In this document: positions 32,409 to 39,394 of the stretch, piece after piece
How the letters are laid out: each line of letters opens with the position of its first letter
How positions within the stretch are numbered: position 1 is the stretch's first letter
NCBI GenBank assembly: GCA_035702985.1
Contig: DASSZD010000012.1
Span: 1 to 47,353 of the forward strand
Direction of reading: 5' to 3'
Source of the DNA: JAKAXG01 sp035702985
GTDB lineage: Bacteria > Actinomycetota > Acidimicrobiia > Acidimicrobiales > Palsa-688
Length of the DNA: 47,353 nucleotides
Program-made: the position numbers and the translations under genes
The notes under the pieces: model-generated
What the model was told of the DNA's origin: nothing
The model's database searches: none
The model's input: the letters and a program-made list of their open reading frames with translations, nothing else

Positions 32409-33773
32409 ATGTTCGAGTCCCTGACCGACCGCTTCGACGCAGTCTTCTCCCGCCTGCGCGGTCGCGGCCGGCTGAGCGAGGCCGATGTCGACGAGGCCCT
32501 GCGGGAGATCCGCCTGGCCCTGCTGCAGGCCGACGTCCACCTGCGGGTCGTCCGGGACTTCGTCACCCGGGTGCGCGAGCAGCTGGTGGGCATCGAGCTG
32601 TCCCAGAGCCTCAGCCCCAGCCAGCAGGTGGTCAAGGTCGTCCACGACGAGCTGAGGAACATCCTCGGCGGGGAGACCCTGCGCCTCACCTACGCCCCCC
32701 GGCCGCCCACCGTCATCCTCCTCGCCGGCCTGCAGGGCTCCGGCAAGACCACCACGGCCGCCAAGCTGGCCGGCTGGTACAAGCGCAACCAGGGCCGCAA
32801 CCCGCTGCTGGTCGGGGCCGACCTGCAGCGGCCCGCCGCGGTGGAGCAGCTGCGGGTGCTGGGCGAGCAGGTCGGCGTGCCGGTCTTCAGCGAGCCGTCC
32901 GACCCGGTGACCGTGGCCAAGAAGGGCCTGGAGGAGGCCGTCCGGCTGGGCCGCGACGTGCTCATCGTCGACACCGCCGGCCGCCTGGCCATCGACGAGG
33001 AGTTGATGGACGAGGTCCGGCGCATCTCCGAGGCCACCGGCCCGCACTACACGTTCCTCGTCATCGACGCCATGATCGGCCAGGACGCGGTGGCCACCGC
33101 CGAGGCGTTCCACCGCACCCTGGAGCTGGACGGCGTCATCCTCACCAAGGTCGACGGCGACGCCCGCGGGGGTGCCGCCCTGTCGGTCAAGGAGGTCGTC
33201 GGCCGGCCCATCGTCTTCTCCTCCACCGGGGAGAAGCTCGGCGATTTCGAGCAGTTCCACCCGGACCGCATGGCGGACCGGATCCTGGGCATGGGCGACG
33301 TGCTGACCCTCATCGAGAAGGCCGAGGCCACTGTCGACCGCCAGCAGGCCGAGCAGACCATGTCCCGGCTGCAGCAGGGTCAGTTCAGCCTCGAGGACTT
33401 CCTGGAGCAGATGCAGCAGGTCAAGAAGATGGGCCCGCTGTCGGGGCTGGTCGGCATGATCCCGGGCCTGCCCAAGGAGCTGCGCAACGCCGAGATCGAC
33501 GACGGTCTGATGGGCCCCATCGAGGCCATAATCCACTCGATGACCCCCGAGGAACGCCGCAACCCCTCGATCATCAACGGGTCCCGCCGGTCCCGGATCG
33601 CCAGGGGGAGTGGCACATCGGTCACCGAAGTCAATAGCCTGTTGGACCGCTTCAAGCAAATGCAGTCCTACATGCGCCAGATGGCGGCCATGCCGGGCCT
33701 CGCCGGCCGGGCCGCCCGACGGGCCACCTCCGGCGGCAAGCGCGTCAACCCCAAGAAGAAGAAGCGCCGCTGA
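32409..33773 (+). CDS. ffh: Signal recognition particle protein Ffh (SRP54)
   Basis: 454 residues. GTPase that binds signal sequences through 4.5S RNA and delivers ribosomes to FtsY. N domain from MFESLTDRFDAVFSRLRGRGRL, G domain with GLQGSGKT (107-114), DTAGRLAIDEELMDEV, TKVDGDARGGAALS and GEKLGDFEQFHPDRMA, then the Met-rich M domain (MQQVKKMGPLSGLVGMIPG, FKQMQSYMRQMAAMPG) and a basic tail (KRVNPKKKKRR). No 4.5S RNA gene is visible nearby. It is followed 39 nt later by rpsP, the common ffh-rpsP order. Confidence 0.97.
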   Translation: MFESLTDRFDAVFSRLRGRGRLSEADVDEALREIRLALLQADVHLRVVRDFVTRVREQLVGIELSQSLSPSQQVVKVVHDELRNILGGETLRLTYAPRPPTVILLAGLQGSGKTTTAAKLAGWYKRNQGRNPLLVGADLQRPAAVEQLRVLGEQVGVPVFSEPSDPVTVAKKGLEEAVRLGRDVLIVDTAGRLAIDEELMDEVRRISEATGPHYTFLVIDAMIGQDAVATAEAFHRTLELDGVILTKVDGDARGGAALSVKEVVGRPIVFSSTGEKLGDFEQFHPDRMADRILGMGDVLTLIEKAEATVDRQQAEQTMSRLQQGQFSLEDFLEQMQQVKKMGPLSGLVGMIPGLPKELRNAEIDDGLMGPIEAIIHSMTPEERRNPSIINGSRRSRIARGSGTSVTEVNSLLDRFKQMQSYMRQMAAMPGLAGRAARRATSGGKRVNPKKKKRR

Positions 33774-33812
33774 GGCGCCTGCACCTACAGAAACGGAAGA
33801 GCTGACACCAAC

Positions 33813-34076
33813 ATGGCCGTGAAACTCCGCCTCATGCGGATGGGAAAGAAGAAGCAGCCGGTCTACCGCGTGGTGGCCGCCGACAGCCGCTCGCCGCGTG
33901 ACGGCCGTTTCATCGAGATCCTGGGCACCTACGAGCCCCGGGCCGAACCCAGCCGGATCGTCATCGACACCGACAAGGTGGACCACTGGCTGCGCAACGG
34001 CGCCCAGCCCACCGAGACCGTGGCCCGCCTGCTGAAGGCCGCCGCCGCCGCCGCCGAGCCGGGCGCTCCGTCGTGA
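33813..34076 (+). CDS. rpsP: 30S ribosomal protein S16
   Basis: 87 residues: VKLRLMRMGKKKQPVYRVVAADSRSPRDGRFIEILGTY pattern, all typical of S16, with a short Ala-rich tail (AAAAAEPGAPS). Its stop overlaps the khpA start (GTGA, 34073-34076). It heads the rpsP-khpA-rimM-trmD-rplS ribosome-maturation cluster. Confidence 0.96.
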   Translation: MAVKLRLMRMGKKKQPVYRVVAADSRSPRDGRFIEILGTYEPRAEPSRIVIDTDKVDHWLRNGAQPTETVARLLKAAAAAAEPGAPS

Positions 34077-34393
34077 CCGACTCCTCGTTGAGCGACTCGG
34101 CCGAGGACCTCGACGGCGGGGTCGACGACTGGGGCGACGAGGACGGCGTCGAGGGGGGCCGGGCCAAGGCCGTGCTGTCGTTCCTGGCGTCGCGCCTGGT
34201 CGACGACCCGGCCGCGGTGCGGATCGAGACGAGCGAGTCGCGCCAGGGCATCAAGCTGTCCCTGCACGTGGCCCCCGACGACATGGGCAAGGTGATCGGC
34301 CGCCGGGGCCGGGTGGCGCAGTCCATCCGCAGCGTGGTGCGGGCGGCCGGGGCCCGCGACGGCGTGGACGTCTTCGTCGACATCGTCGACTAG
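34073..34393 (+). CDS. khpA: KH-domain RNA-binding protein KhpA
   Basis: 106 residues from GTG overlapping the rpsP stop. The last ~75 residues are a single KH domain (VRIETSESRQGIKLSLHVAP, GKVIGRRGRVAQSIRSVVRAAG), with the GRRG GxxG loop that binds single-stranded RNA. An acidic N-terminal extension of about 30 residues (SEDLDGGVDDWGDEDGVEGG) is longer than in the usual 76-80-residue KhpA, which fits actinobacterial forms. KhpA commonly pairs with KhpB, not found in this window. Confidence 0.9.
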   Translation: MTDSSLSDSAEDLDGGVDDWGDEDGVEGGRAKAVLSFLASRLVDDPAAVRIETSESRQGIKLSLHVAPDDMGKVIGRRGRVAQSIRSVVRAAGARDGVDVFVDIVD

Positions 34394-34405
34394 ATCCCCT
34401 TCCAG

Positions 34406-34876
34406 GTGCTCGACGTCGGGCGGGTGGTCAAGCCCCACGGCCTCAAGGGCCTGGTCGTGGTGGAGTTGTGGACCAACCGGGCCGAGCGGATGGCCGCCGG
34501 GTCGTCGCTGACCTGCGGAGACCGGGTCCTGGAGGTGCAGGCCGCGTCGCCGTTGCCTGCGGTGGGCGGCCGGGACCGGTGGTTGGTGACGTTCTCCGGT
34601 GTATCGGGGCGCCAGGACGCCGAGGCCCTGCGCGACGCCGTGCTCAGCGCCCCCCCGCCGCCGCTGGAGGAGGGGTCGTTGTGGGTGCACCAGATGATCG
34701 GGGCCGACCTGTTCGACGCGTCGGGGGCCCGGGTGGGCCGGGTCGAGGCGGTGGAGGCCAACCCGGCCAGCGACCTGCTGGTCCTCGACGACGGCCGGGT
34801 GGTGCCTCTGACGTTCGTGTCGTCGGAGTCCGGCCGCCTGGTGGTCGACGGCCCCCCGGGTCTGCTCGACCTGTGA
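34406..34876 (+). CDS. rimM: Ribosome maturation factor RimM
   Basis: 156 residues. It binds S19 and helps 30S head maturation. N-terminal PRC-like fold VLDVGRVVKPHGLKGLVVVE with the conserved GRVVKPHGLKG, and C-terminal PRC barrel from EEGSLWVHQMIGADLF to LLVLDDGRVVPLTFV. GTG start at 34406 without a clear Shine-Dalgarno, 12 nt after khpA. The conserved N-terminus starts almost at this codon, so no longer form is needed. trmD follows 17 nt later. Confidence 0.92.
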   Translation: MLDVGRVVKPHGLKGLVVVELWTNRAERMAAGSSLTCGDRVLEVQAASPLPAVGGRDRWLVTFSGVSGRQDAEALRDAVLSAPPPPLEEGSLWVHQMIGADLFDASGARVGRVEAVEANPASDLLVLDDGRVVPLTFVSSESGRLVVDGPPGLLDL

Positions 34877-34893
34877 TCGGCGGCTGAGCGGAC

Positions 34894-35640
34894 TTGCGGA
34901 TCGACCTGTTCACCATCTTCCCCGACCTGGTCGCCCCCTGGACGCGGGCCAGCCTGATCGGCCGGGCCGGCCGGGAGGGCCTGCTCGACATCCGGGTGCA
35001 CGACCTGCGGTCGGGCACCACCGACCCCCACCGGTCGGTGGACGACGCCCCCTTCGGCGGGGGAGCGGGCATGGTGCTGATGCCCGAACCGGTGTTCAAC
35101 GTGGTGGAGGCGGCCGCCCCGCCCCGGCCCCTGCTGCTGCTCGGACCGGGCGGCCGGCGATTCGACCAGGCGTGGGCCGGGGAGCTGGCCGCCTCGGACG
35201 GCTTCTCGCTGCTGTGCGGCCGCTACGAAGGAGTGGACCAGCGGGTGGCCGACCACCTGGTGGACGGCGAGCTTTCCATCGGCGACTTCGTGCTGGCCGG
35301 TGGGGAGGTGGCGGCGCTGGTCGTGGTCGAGGCGGTGGCCCGGCTGGTCCCGGGGGTGATGGGCAACGCCGCCTCCGCCGGCGACGAGAGCTTCTCGGCC
35401 GGCCTGCTCGAGTACCCGCAGTACACCCGGCCGGCCACCTTCCGGGGATGGGATGTGCCCGAGGTGCTGCGCAGCGGCGACCATGGCCGGGTGGAGCGCT
35501 GGCGGCGGGCCCAGGCGCTGGCCCGCACCATCGGCCGCCGGCCCGACCTGGTCGCCGGCCGCGGCGGCCTGGCCGAGACCGACCGGCGCCTGCTGGCCGA
35601 GTTCGGCCTGGACCCGGGGAACCCCGTCCAAGACGCCTGA
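34894..35640 (+). CDS. trmD: tRNA (guanine37-N1)-methyltransferase TrmD
   Basis: 248 residues from TTG 34894. SPOUT-class, SAM-dependent m1G37 methyltransferase essential for frame maintenance. Features: RIDLFTIFPDLVAPW, DLRSGTTDPHRSVDDAPFGGGAGMVL, the trefoil-knot SAM site LLCGRYEGVDQRVADHLVDGELSIGDFVLAGGEVAALV, and LLEYPQYTRPATFRGWDVPEVLRSGDH. All conserved in order; the knot region is intact. The C-terminal TrmD helical domain is present. Confidence 0.96.
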   Translation: MRIDLFTIFPDLVAPWTRASLIGRAGREGLLDIRVHDLRSGTTDPHRSVDDAPFGGGAGMVLMPEPVFNVVEAAAPPRPLLLLGPGGRRFDQAWAGELAASDGFSLLCGRYEGVDQRVADHLVDGELSIGDFVLAGGEVAALVVVEAVARLVPGVMGNAASAGDESFSAGLLEYPQYTRPATFRGWDVPEVLRSGDHGRVERWRRAQALARTIGRRPDLVAGRGGLAETDRRLLAEFGLDPGNPVQDA

Positions 35641-35706
35641 CGTGGCGGACGGTAGCGGGCGGCGGCCGTTCCCGGCGGCCGAGTTTTGCAGCCGCCCCGG
35701 ACGGAC

Positions 35707-35712
35707 TATCCT
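35707..35712 (+). promoter_or_regulatory. Promoter before rplS: -35 TTTTGC region and -10 TATCCT
   Basis: TATCCT (35707-35712) with TTTTGC at 35684-35689, 17 nt spacing. It predicts a leader of about 63 nt to the ATG at 35782, so rplS likely has its own promoter besides readthrough from trmD. Confidence 0.4.
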
Positions 35713-35781
35713 GAACCGTCCCGCCTCGCGCCGCCTACACGTTCTGGCGCCCCTTGGCCGATTCCTGCAGGAGCCTCCGAC

Positions 35782-36132
35782 ATGAAACCGACCGATCTGG
35801 TAGACCGCGACAGCCTGCGCGACGACGTGCCCGCCTTCGCCCCCGGCGATACCCTCAAGGTGCACGTGCGGGTGGTCGAGGGTAACCGCGAGCGGGTCCA
35901 GATCTTCCAGGGCGCCGTCATCCGCCGCCAGGGATCCGGTCTGCAGGAGACCTTCACCGTGCGCAAGATGAGCTTCGGCGTGGGGGTGGAGCGGACCTTC
36001 CCGGTGCACTCGCCCGTCATCGCCAAGATCGAGGTGGTCACCCGCGGCGACGTCCGCCGGGCCAAGCTGTACTACCTGCGGGACCGCACCGGCAAGGCGG
36101 CCAAGATCAAGGAGAAGCGCACCGTCAGGTGA
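35782..36132 (+). CDS. rplS: 50S ribosomal protein L19
   Basis: 116 residues from ATG 35782, with CAGGAG about 8 nt upstream. L19 pattern: FAPGDTLKVHVRVVEGNRERVQIFQGAVIRRQGSG split over the barrel, TFTVRKMSFGVGVERTFPVHSP, and LYYLRDRTGKAAKIKEKR at the end. The 141-nt gap after trmD carries a probable promoter. Actinobacteria usually have lepB and often rnhB between rplS and the DUF2469 gene; neither is here. Confidence 0.96.
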   Translation: MKPTDLVDRDSLRDDVPAFAPGDTLKVHVRVVEGNRERVQIFQGAVIRRQGSGLQETFTVRKMSFGVGVERTFPVHSPVIAKIEVVTRGDVRRAKLYYLRDRTGKAAKIKEKRTVR

Positions 36133-36176
36133 CCGGCCGGGCCGCCCCGGACCGTTCCCCGCTCGACCGGGTCTCG

Positions 36177-36190
36177 CGCCTTTCGAGGCG
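36177..36190 (+). terminator. Short TTCG-loop hairpin after rplS
   Basis: CGCCT-TTCG-AGGCG, a 5-bp stem with a TTCG tetraloop, 45 nt after the rplS stop. No T-tract follows. A weak pausing or 3'-end element at best. Confidence 0.25.
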
Positions 36191-36199
36191 GCGGGGGCC

Positions 36200-36205
36200 T
36201 ACCAT
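36200..36205 (+). promoter_or_regulatory. -10 box TACCAT before the DUF2469 gene
   Basis: TACCAT in the rplS-DUF2469 gap, predicting a leader of about 24 nt to ATG 36236. Confidence 0.35.
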
Positions 36206-36235
36206 GGGACGTGTGACCGAGCTTGGGACGTACCG

Positions 36236-36532
36236 ATGAGCGCAGAGGACCTGGAGCGGTACGAGACCGAGATCGAACTGCAGCTCTACCAGGAGTACCG
36301 GGCCGTCCTGTCCATGTTCAGGTACGTGGTCGAGACCGAACGGCGGTTCTATCTCGCCAACGACGTGCACATGGAGGCCAAGGGCGAAGGGGACCGCACC
36401 TTCTTCGAGATCAAGCTGGGCGACGCCTGGGTCTGGGACATGTACCGGCCGGCCCGGTTCGTCAGTTCCGTCCGGGTCGTGACGTTCAAGGACGTCAACA
36501 TCGAGGAGCTTCCGGAGAAGGAGTCGTACTGA
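36236..36532 (+). CDS. DUF2469 family protein
   Basis: 98 residues, MSAEDLERYETEIELQLYQEY at the start and DVHMEAKGEGDRTFFEIKLGDAWVWDMYRP further on, a highly conserved actinobacterial family of unknown function found near rplS/rnhB/yraN. It is small, acidic and soluble, with no membrane segment. The stop overlaps the probable CTG start of yraN (CTGA, 36529-36532). The gene order ties it to ribosome and RNA-processing genes; a role there is only inference. Confidence 0.9.
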   Translation: MSAEDLERYETEIELQLYQEYRAVLSMFRYVVETERRFYLANDVHMEAKGEGDRTFFEIKLGDAWVWDMYRPARFVSSVRVVTFKDVNIEELPEKESY

Positions 36533-36903
36533 CCGTACCGCCGGTCGGCGGCGACCGCCGCCGGGCGCTCGGCACGTCCGGGGAGGACCGGGCCGCAGCG
36601 TGGTACGAGGAGCACGGCTACGAGGTGGTCGACCGGAACTGGCGGGGGCGGGCCGGGGAGATCGACCTGGTGGCCCGCCGCGGCGGGACGCTGGTGTTCA
36701 GCGAGGTGAAGACCCGATCCGGTCGGTCGTTCGGCGAGCCGTTCGAGGCGGTCACCGCGGCCAAGCAGTCCCGGCTCCGCAAGCTGGCCGCCGAGTGGCT
36801 GCGCAGCCGCCGGGCGTCGCTCCCCCCGGCGGCCCTGGACATCCGCTTCGACGTGGTCTCGGTGATCGGCGGCCGGGTCGACGTGCTGGAGGAGGCATTC
36901 TGA
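36529..36903 (+). CDS. YraN family endonuclease-like protein (UPF0102), probable CTG start
   Basis: 124 residues if started at CTG 36529. The YraN core is complete: RRALGTSGEDRAAAWYEEHGYEVVDRNWRGRAGEIDLVA, then VFSEVKTRSGRSFGEP, with the restriction-endonuclease-like D...ExK pattern, and LAAEWLRSR, LDIRFDVVSV. There is no ATG, GTG or TTG close upstream in frame; the first one inside (around 36622) would delete the conserved ALGxxGE helix. CTG 36529 overlaps the DUF2469 stop as CTGA and has AAGGAG (36518-36523) five nt upstream, ideal spacing. The next gene overlaps it in the same way. Confidence 0.85.
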   Translation: MTVPPVGGDRRRALGTSGEDRAAAWYEEHGYEVVDRNWRGRAGEIDLVARRGGTLVFSEVKTRSGRSFGEPFEAVTAAKQSRLRKLAAEWLRSRRASLPPAALDIRFDVVSVIGGRVDVLEEAF

Positions 36904-38057
36904 GCGAGTCGTGGTCCGCAGCGACCGAGGTGGTGCACGGGGGGCGGCCGCCCGCCCGGCCGGGCGCCCCGGTCAACCCTCCGGTGGTGCTGAGCTCCAC
37001 CTTCCACCAGGGGGGCGACCCGGGCTACGGCCGGGACGGCAACCCCACCTGGTCCGCCCTCGAGGAGGTGCTCGGCGCCCTGGAAGGGGGCCGGGCGCTG
37101 GCCTTCGCGTCCGGTCTGGCCGCCATCTCGGCGGTCATTGAGACCCTGCCCATCCCCGGTCGGGTGGTGGTGCCGGGTGACGCCTACAACGGGACCCGCC
37201 GGTTTCTGGCCGACGTGGCGTCGCGGGGGAGGCTGCGGTTCCGCACCGTGGACGTCTCCGACACCGGGGCGACGCTGCGGGTGTGCCAGGAGATGTGCGA
37301 GACGCCCGGCCGGCCCTCGGGATCCGCAGCCGGCTTCGGGGCCGGGGGGCTGCTCTGGCTGGAGTCGCCCACCAACCCGCTGCTGGCGGTGGCCGACATA
37401 GCCGCCCTCTGCGAGGGGGCGCACGCCCTGGGCATGGACGTGGTGGTCGACAACACCTTCGCCTCCCCGCTGCTGCAACGGCCGCTGGATCTGGGCGCCG
37501 ACGCCGTGGTGCACAGCGCCACCAAGATCCTGTCCGGCCATTCCGATGTGGTCATGGGCGCGGTGGTCACGGGTCGGGAGGACGTGGCGGGCGCCGTGGC
37601 CCGGAGGCGTTCACTGCACGGGGCCATCCCCGGTCCGTGGGAGGCGTGGCTGGTCCTGCGGGGGGTGAGGACGCTGGCGCTGCGGGCCGAGCGGGCCGGC
37701 GCCAACGCCGCCGAGCTGGCCGCCCGCCTGGCCGGCCACCCGGCGGTGGAGACGGTCCGTTACCCCGGCCTGGCCGGACATCCCGGCCACGACCTGGCCG
37801 CCCGGCAGATGCGCGGTTTCGGGGCCATGGTCGCGTTCGACGTGCGGGGCGGCGCCGAGGCGGCCGAGGCGGCCGTCGCCCGGCTCGGGCTGCTGACCGT
37901 GGCGACCAGCCTGGGCGGGGTGGAGACGCTCATCGAGAGGCGGGGCCGGTGGGAGGGAGAGGACGGCCTGCCTCCCGGCCTGCTCCGGATGTCGGTGGGC
38001 ATCGAGGACGTGGAGGACCTCTGGGCCGACCTGGATCAGGCCCTGTCAGCCGGCTGA
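36900..38057 (+). CDS. PLP-dependent transsulfuration enzyme (cystathionine gamma-synthase/lyase family)
   Basis: 385 residues if started at CTG 36900, which overlaps the yraN stop as CTGA and has GGAGGAGG (36888-36895) four nt upstream; GTG 36930 would be the first conventional start and loses ten residues of the N-terminal region. PLP enzyme of the Cys/Met metabolism family: STFHQGGDPGYGRDGNPT, GGRALAFASGLAAISAV (cofactor phosphate region), PGDAYNGT (active-site Tyr), DNTFASPLLQRPLDLGAD (PLP-ring Asp), the PLP lysine in HSATKILSGHSDVVMG (Lys209), and LLTVATSLGGVETLIERR. It acts in homocysteine-cysteine interconversion; synthase versus lyase cannot be decided here. Confidence 0.88.
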   Translation: MSESWSAATEVVHGGRPPARPGAPVNPPVVLSSTFHQGGDPGYGRDGNPTWSALEEVLGALEGGRALAFASGLAAISAVIETLPIPGRVVVPGDAYNGTRRFLADVASRGRLRFRTVDVSDTGATLRVCQEMCETPGRPSGSAAGFGAGGLLWLESPTNPLLAVADIAALCEGAHALGMDVVVDNTFASPLLQRPLDLGADAVVHSATKILSGHSDVVMGAVVTGREDVAGAVARRRSLHGAIPGPWEAWLVLRGVRTLALRAERAGANAAELAARLAGHPAVETVRYPGLAGHPGHDLAARQMRGFGAMVAFDVRGGAEAAEAAVARLGLLTVATSLGGVETLIERRGRWEGEDGLPPGLLRMSVGIEDVEDLWADLDQALSAG

Positions 38058-38105
38058 GAGCGGCCCGCCCGGCACCGGCGGTCAGGCGTTCAGGCGGTCA
38101 GGCGT

Positions 38106-38684
38106 TCAGGCCGGGGGCTTCCAGAACGACTCCAGCCGGCGGTTGACGGCGGCCCGGTCGAAATAGTCCGGGTCCACCCGGTCGCCGATCAGCTCCGTCA
38201 GCTCCTCGTGCTCGGGGTCGTCGGGGTCGGCCAGGGCGTCGAGCAGGTGCTCGTAGCCGGCCGGGCCGCCGCAGTCCTCGGGAGGGGCGGCCCGGGCCCC
38301 GTCGATGACGGACACCGGGGGGACCGTCCCGTCGTAGGGCTCCACCGAGACCACCTCGACCAGGTGCTCCCAGCCGTCGCCGAAGTCGTAGTCGTAGCGC
38401 AGGACGGAGTCGGCGGGGGCCAGGTCGCCGAGCAGCACGGCGCTCTCGTCGCCGGCTCCCTCGCCCCAGTCCTCCTCGTCGCCGGAGTACACGGCGTCGC
38501 CGACCCTCCACTCGTGCAGGTGGCGGTCCTCCCAGCCCATGGACACCTGGACGATGGCGTGCAGTACGGCCAGGGTGACGGCGCTGGGCACCCTGACCAG
38601 GCGCCACACCGGTGGGCTCACGTCGAGGAGCGTGATCCGCAGCAGGTGGACGGTGAGGCGGCTGCCCGCCCGGGGCCCGCTCAC
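38106..38684 (-). CDS. pRiA4b ORF-3-like family protein
   Basis: 192 residues. It matches the plasmid pRiA4b Orf3-like family: LLRITLLDVSPPVWRLVRVPS at the N-terminus, HAIVQVSMGWEDRHLHEW, then YDYDFGDGWEHLVEV and the C-terminal PPEDCGGPAGYEHLLDALADP. The family is common on chromosomes and plasmids, sometimes in mobile contexts; its role is unknown. The GTG at 38684 overlaps the GNAT stop (GTGA on the minus strand), so the two genes are coupled. Ordinary base composition gives no sign of recent transfer. Confidence 0.85.
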   Translation of the reverse strand: MSGPRAGSRLTVHLLRITLLDVSPPVWRLVRVPSAVTLAVLHAIVQVSMGWEDRHLHEWRVGDAVYSGDEEDWGEGAGDESAVLLGDLAPADSVLRYDYDFGDGWEHLVEVVSVEPYDGTVPPVSVIDGARAAPPEDCGGPAGYEHLLDALADPDDPEHEELTELIGDRVDPDYFDRAAVNRRLESFWKPPA

Positions 38685-39238
38685 CCGCCGTCCCGGGTCC
38701 GGCCGGTGGGCCCGGCCAGGACCACGAACTCGAGGTCGTCGCGGCGGGGCCGCCCGAACCGCTCATCGCCGTAGGGGAACGGTTCGGTCTCCCCGGTCGG
38801 CCGGAATCCCAGCCGTTCGTACCAGGCGATCAGGTCGGTTCGCTGGCGGATCACCGTCATCCGCAGGCGGGTGCACCCCCACGACGACGCCACCCGGCAC
38901 GCCTCGTCGAGGAGGGCCCGCCCGGTGCCGGCGCCCTGGCGGTCGGGGCTCACCGCGAACATCCCGAAATACGCCGTGTCGGCGTCCCGGCGCTCGAGGT
39001 GGCAGGTGCCCACCGCCCGGCCGCCGTCGCGGGCCACAACCACGATGGACCCGGGACGCCCGATCAGGGCTCTGACCTGGTCGTAGTCCGTGCGCTGACC
39101 GTCGAGCAGATCGGCTTCCGTGGTCCAACCGGCCCGGCTGGCGTCGCCCCGGTAGGCCGACTCGACGATGGCCACGATCTCGTCCACGTCGGCCGGTCCG
39201 GCCGGCCGGAACTCCAGGAGGGATGCACCGCTCTGCAT
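38681..39238 (-). CDS. GNAT family N-acetyltransferase
   Basis: 185 residues. GNAT fold: LEFRPAGPADVDEIVAIVESAYRG (strand 1 and helix 1), GRAVGTCHLERRDADTAYFGMFAVSPDRQGAGTGRALLDEA with the acetyl-CoA loop RQGAGTG (Q/RxxGxG/A), TRLRMTVIRQRTDLIAWYERLGFRPTGE. Uses acetyl-CoA to acetylate an amine; substrate unknown. ATG 39238. First gene of a two-gene unit with the pRiA4b-like gene. No TANNNT box lies near the start. Confidence 0.88.
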   Translation of the reverse strand: MQSGASLLEFRPAGPADVDEIVAIVESAYRGDASRAGWTTEADLLDGQRTDYDQVRALIGRPGSIVVVARDGGRAVGTCHLERRDADTAYFGMFAVSPDRQGAGTGRALLDEACRVASSWGCTRLRMTVIRQRTDLIAWYERLGFRPTGETEPFPYGDERFGRPRRDDLEFVVLAGPTGRTRDGG

Positions 39239-39394
39239 GCGGGGAGTCTCGCGGATCGGGGGGCCGGCGTGCCGCCCGGCCGGGGGTCACGCACCATCGG
39301 TGCCCGTCACACCCCCCTTCTACCCTGGCACCGAAGCGCTCGGCAGCCGGCGACCGGCTCCTTCGAGGACTGATCGAGGGACTGGGAGTTTGCG

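Noticed and set aside
38106..39238. pRiA4b-like gene as evidence of an integrated plasmid
   Set aside because: This family is widespread on chromosomes, and no mobility gene, repeat or composition change flanks it.
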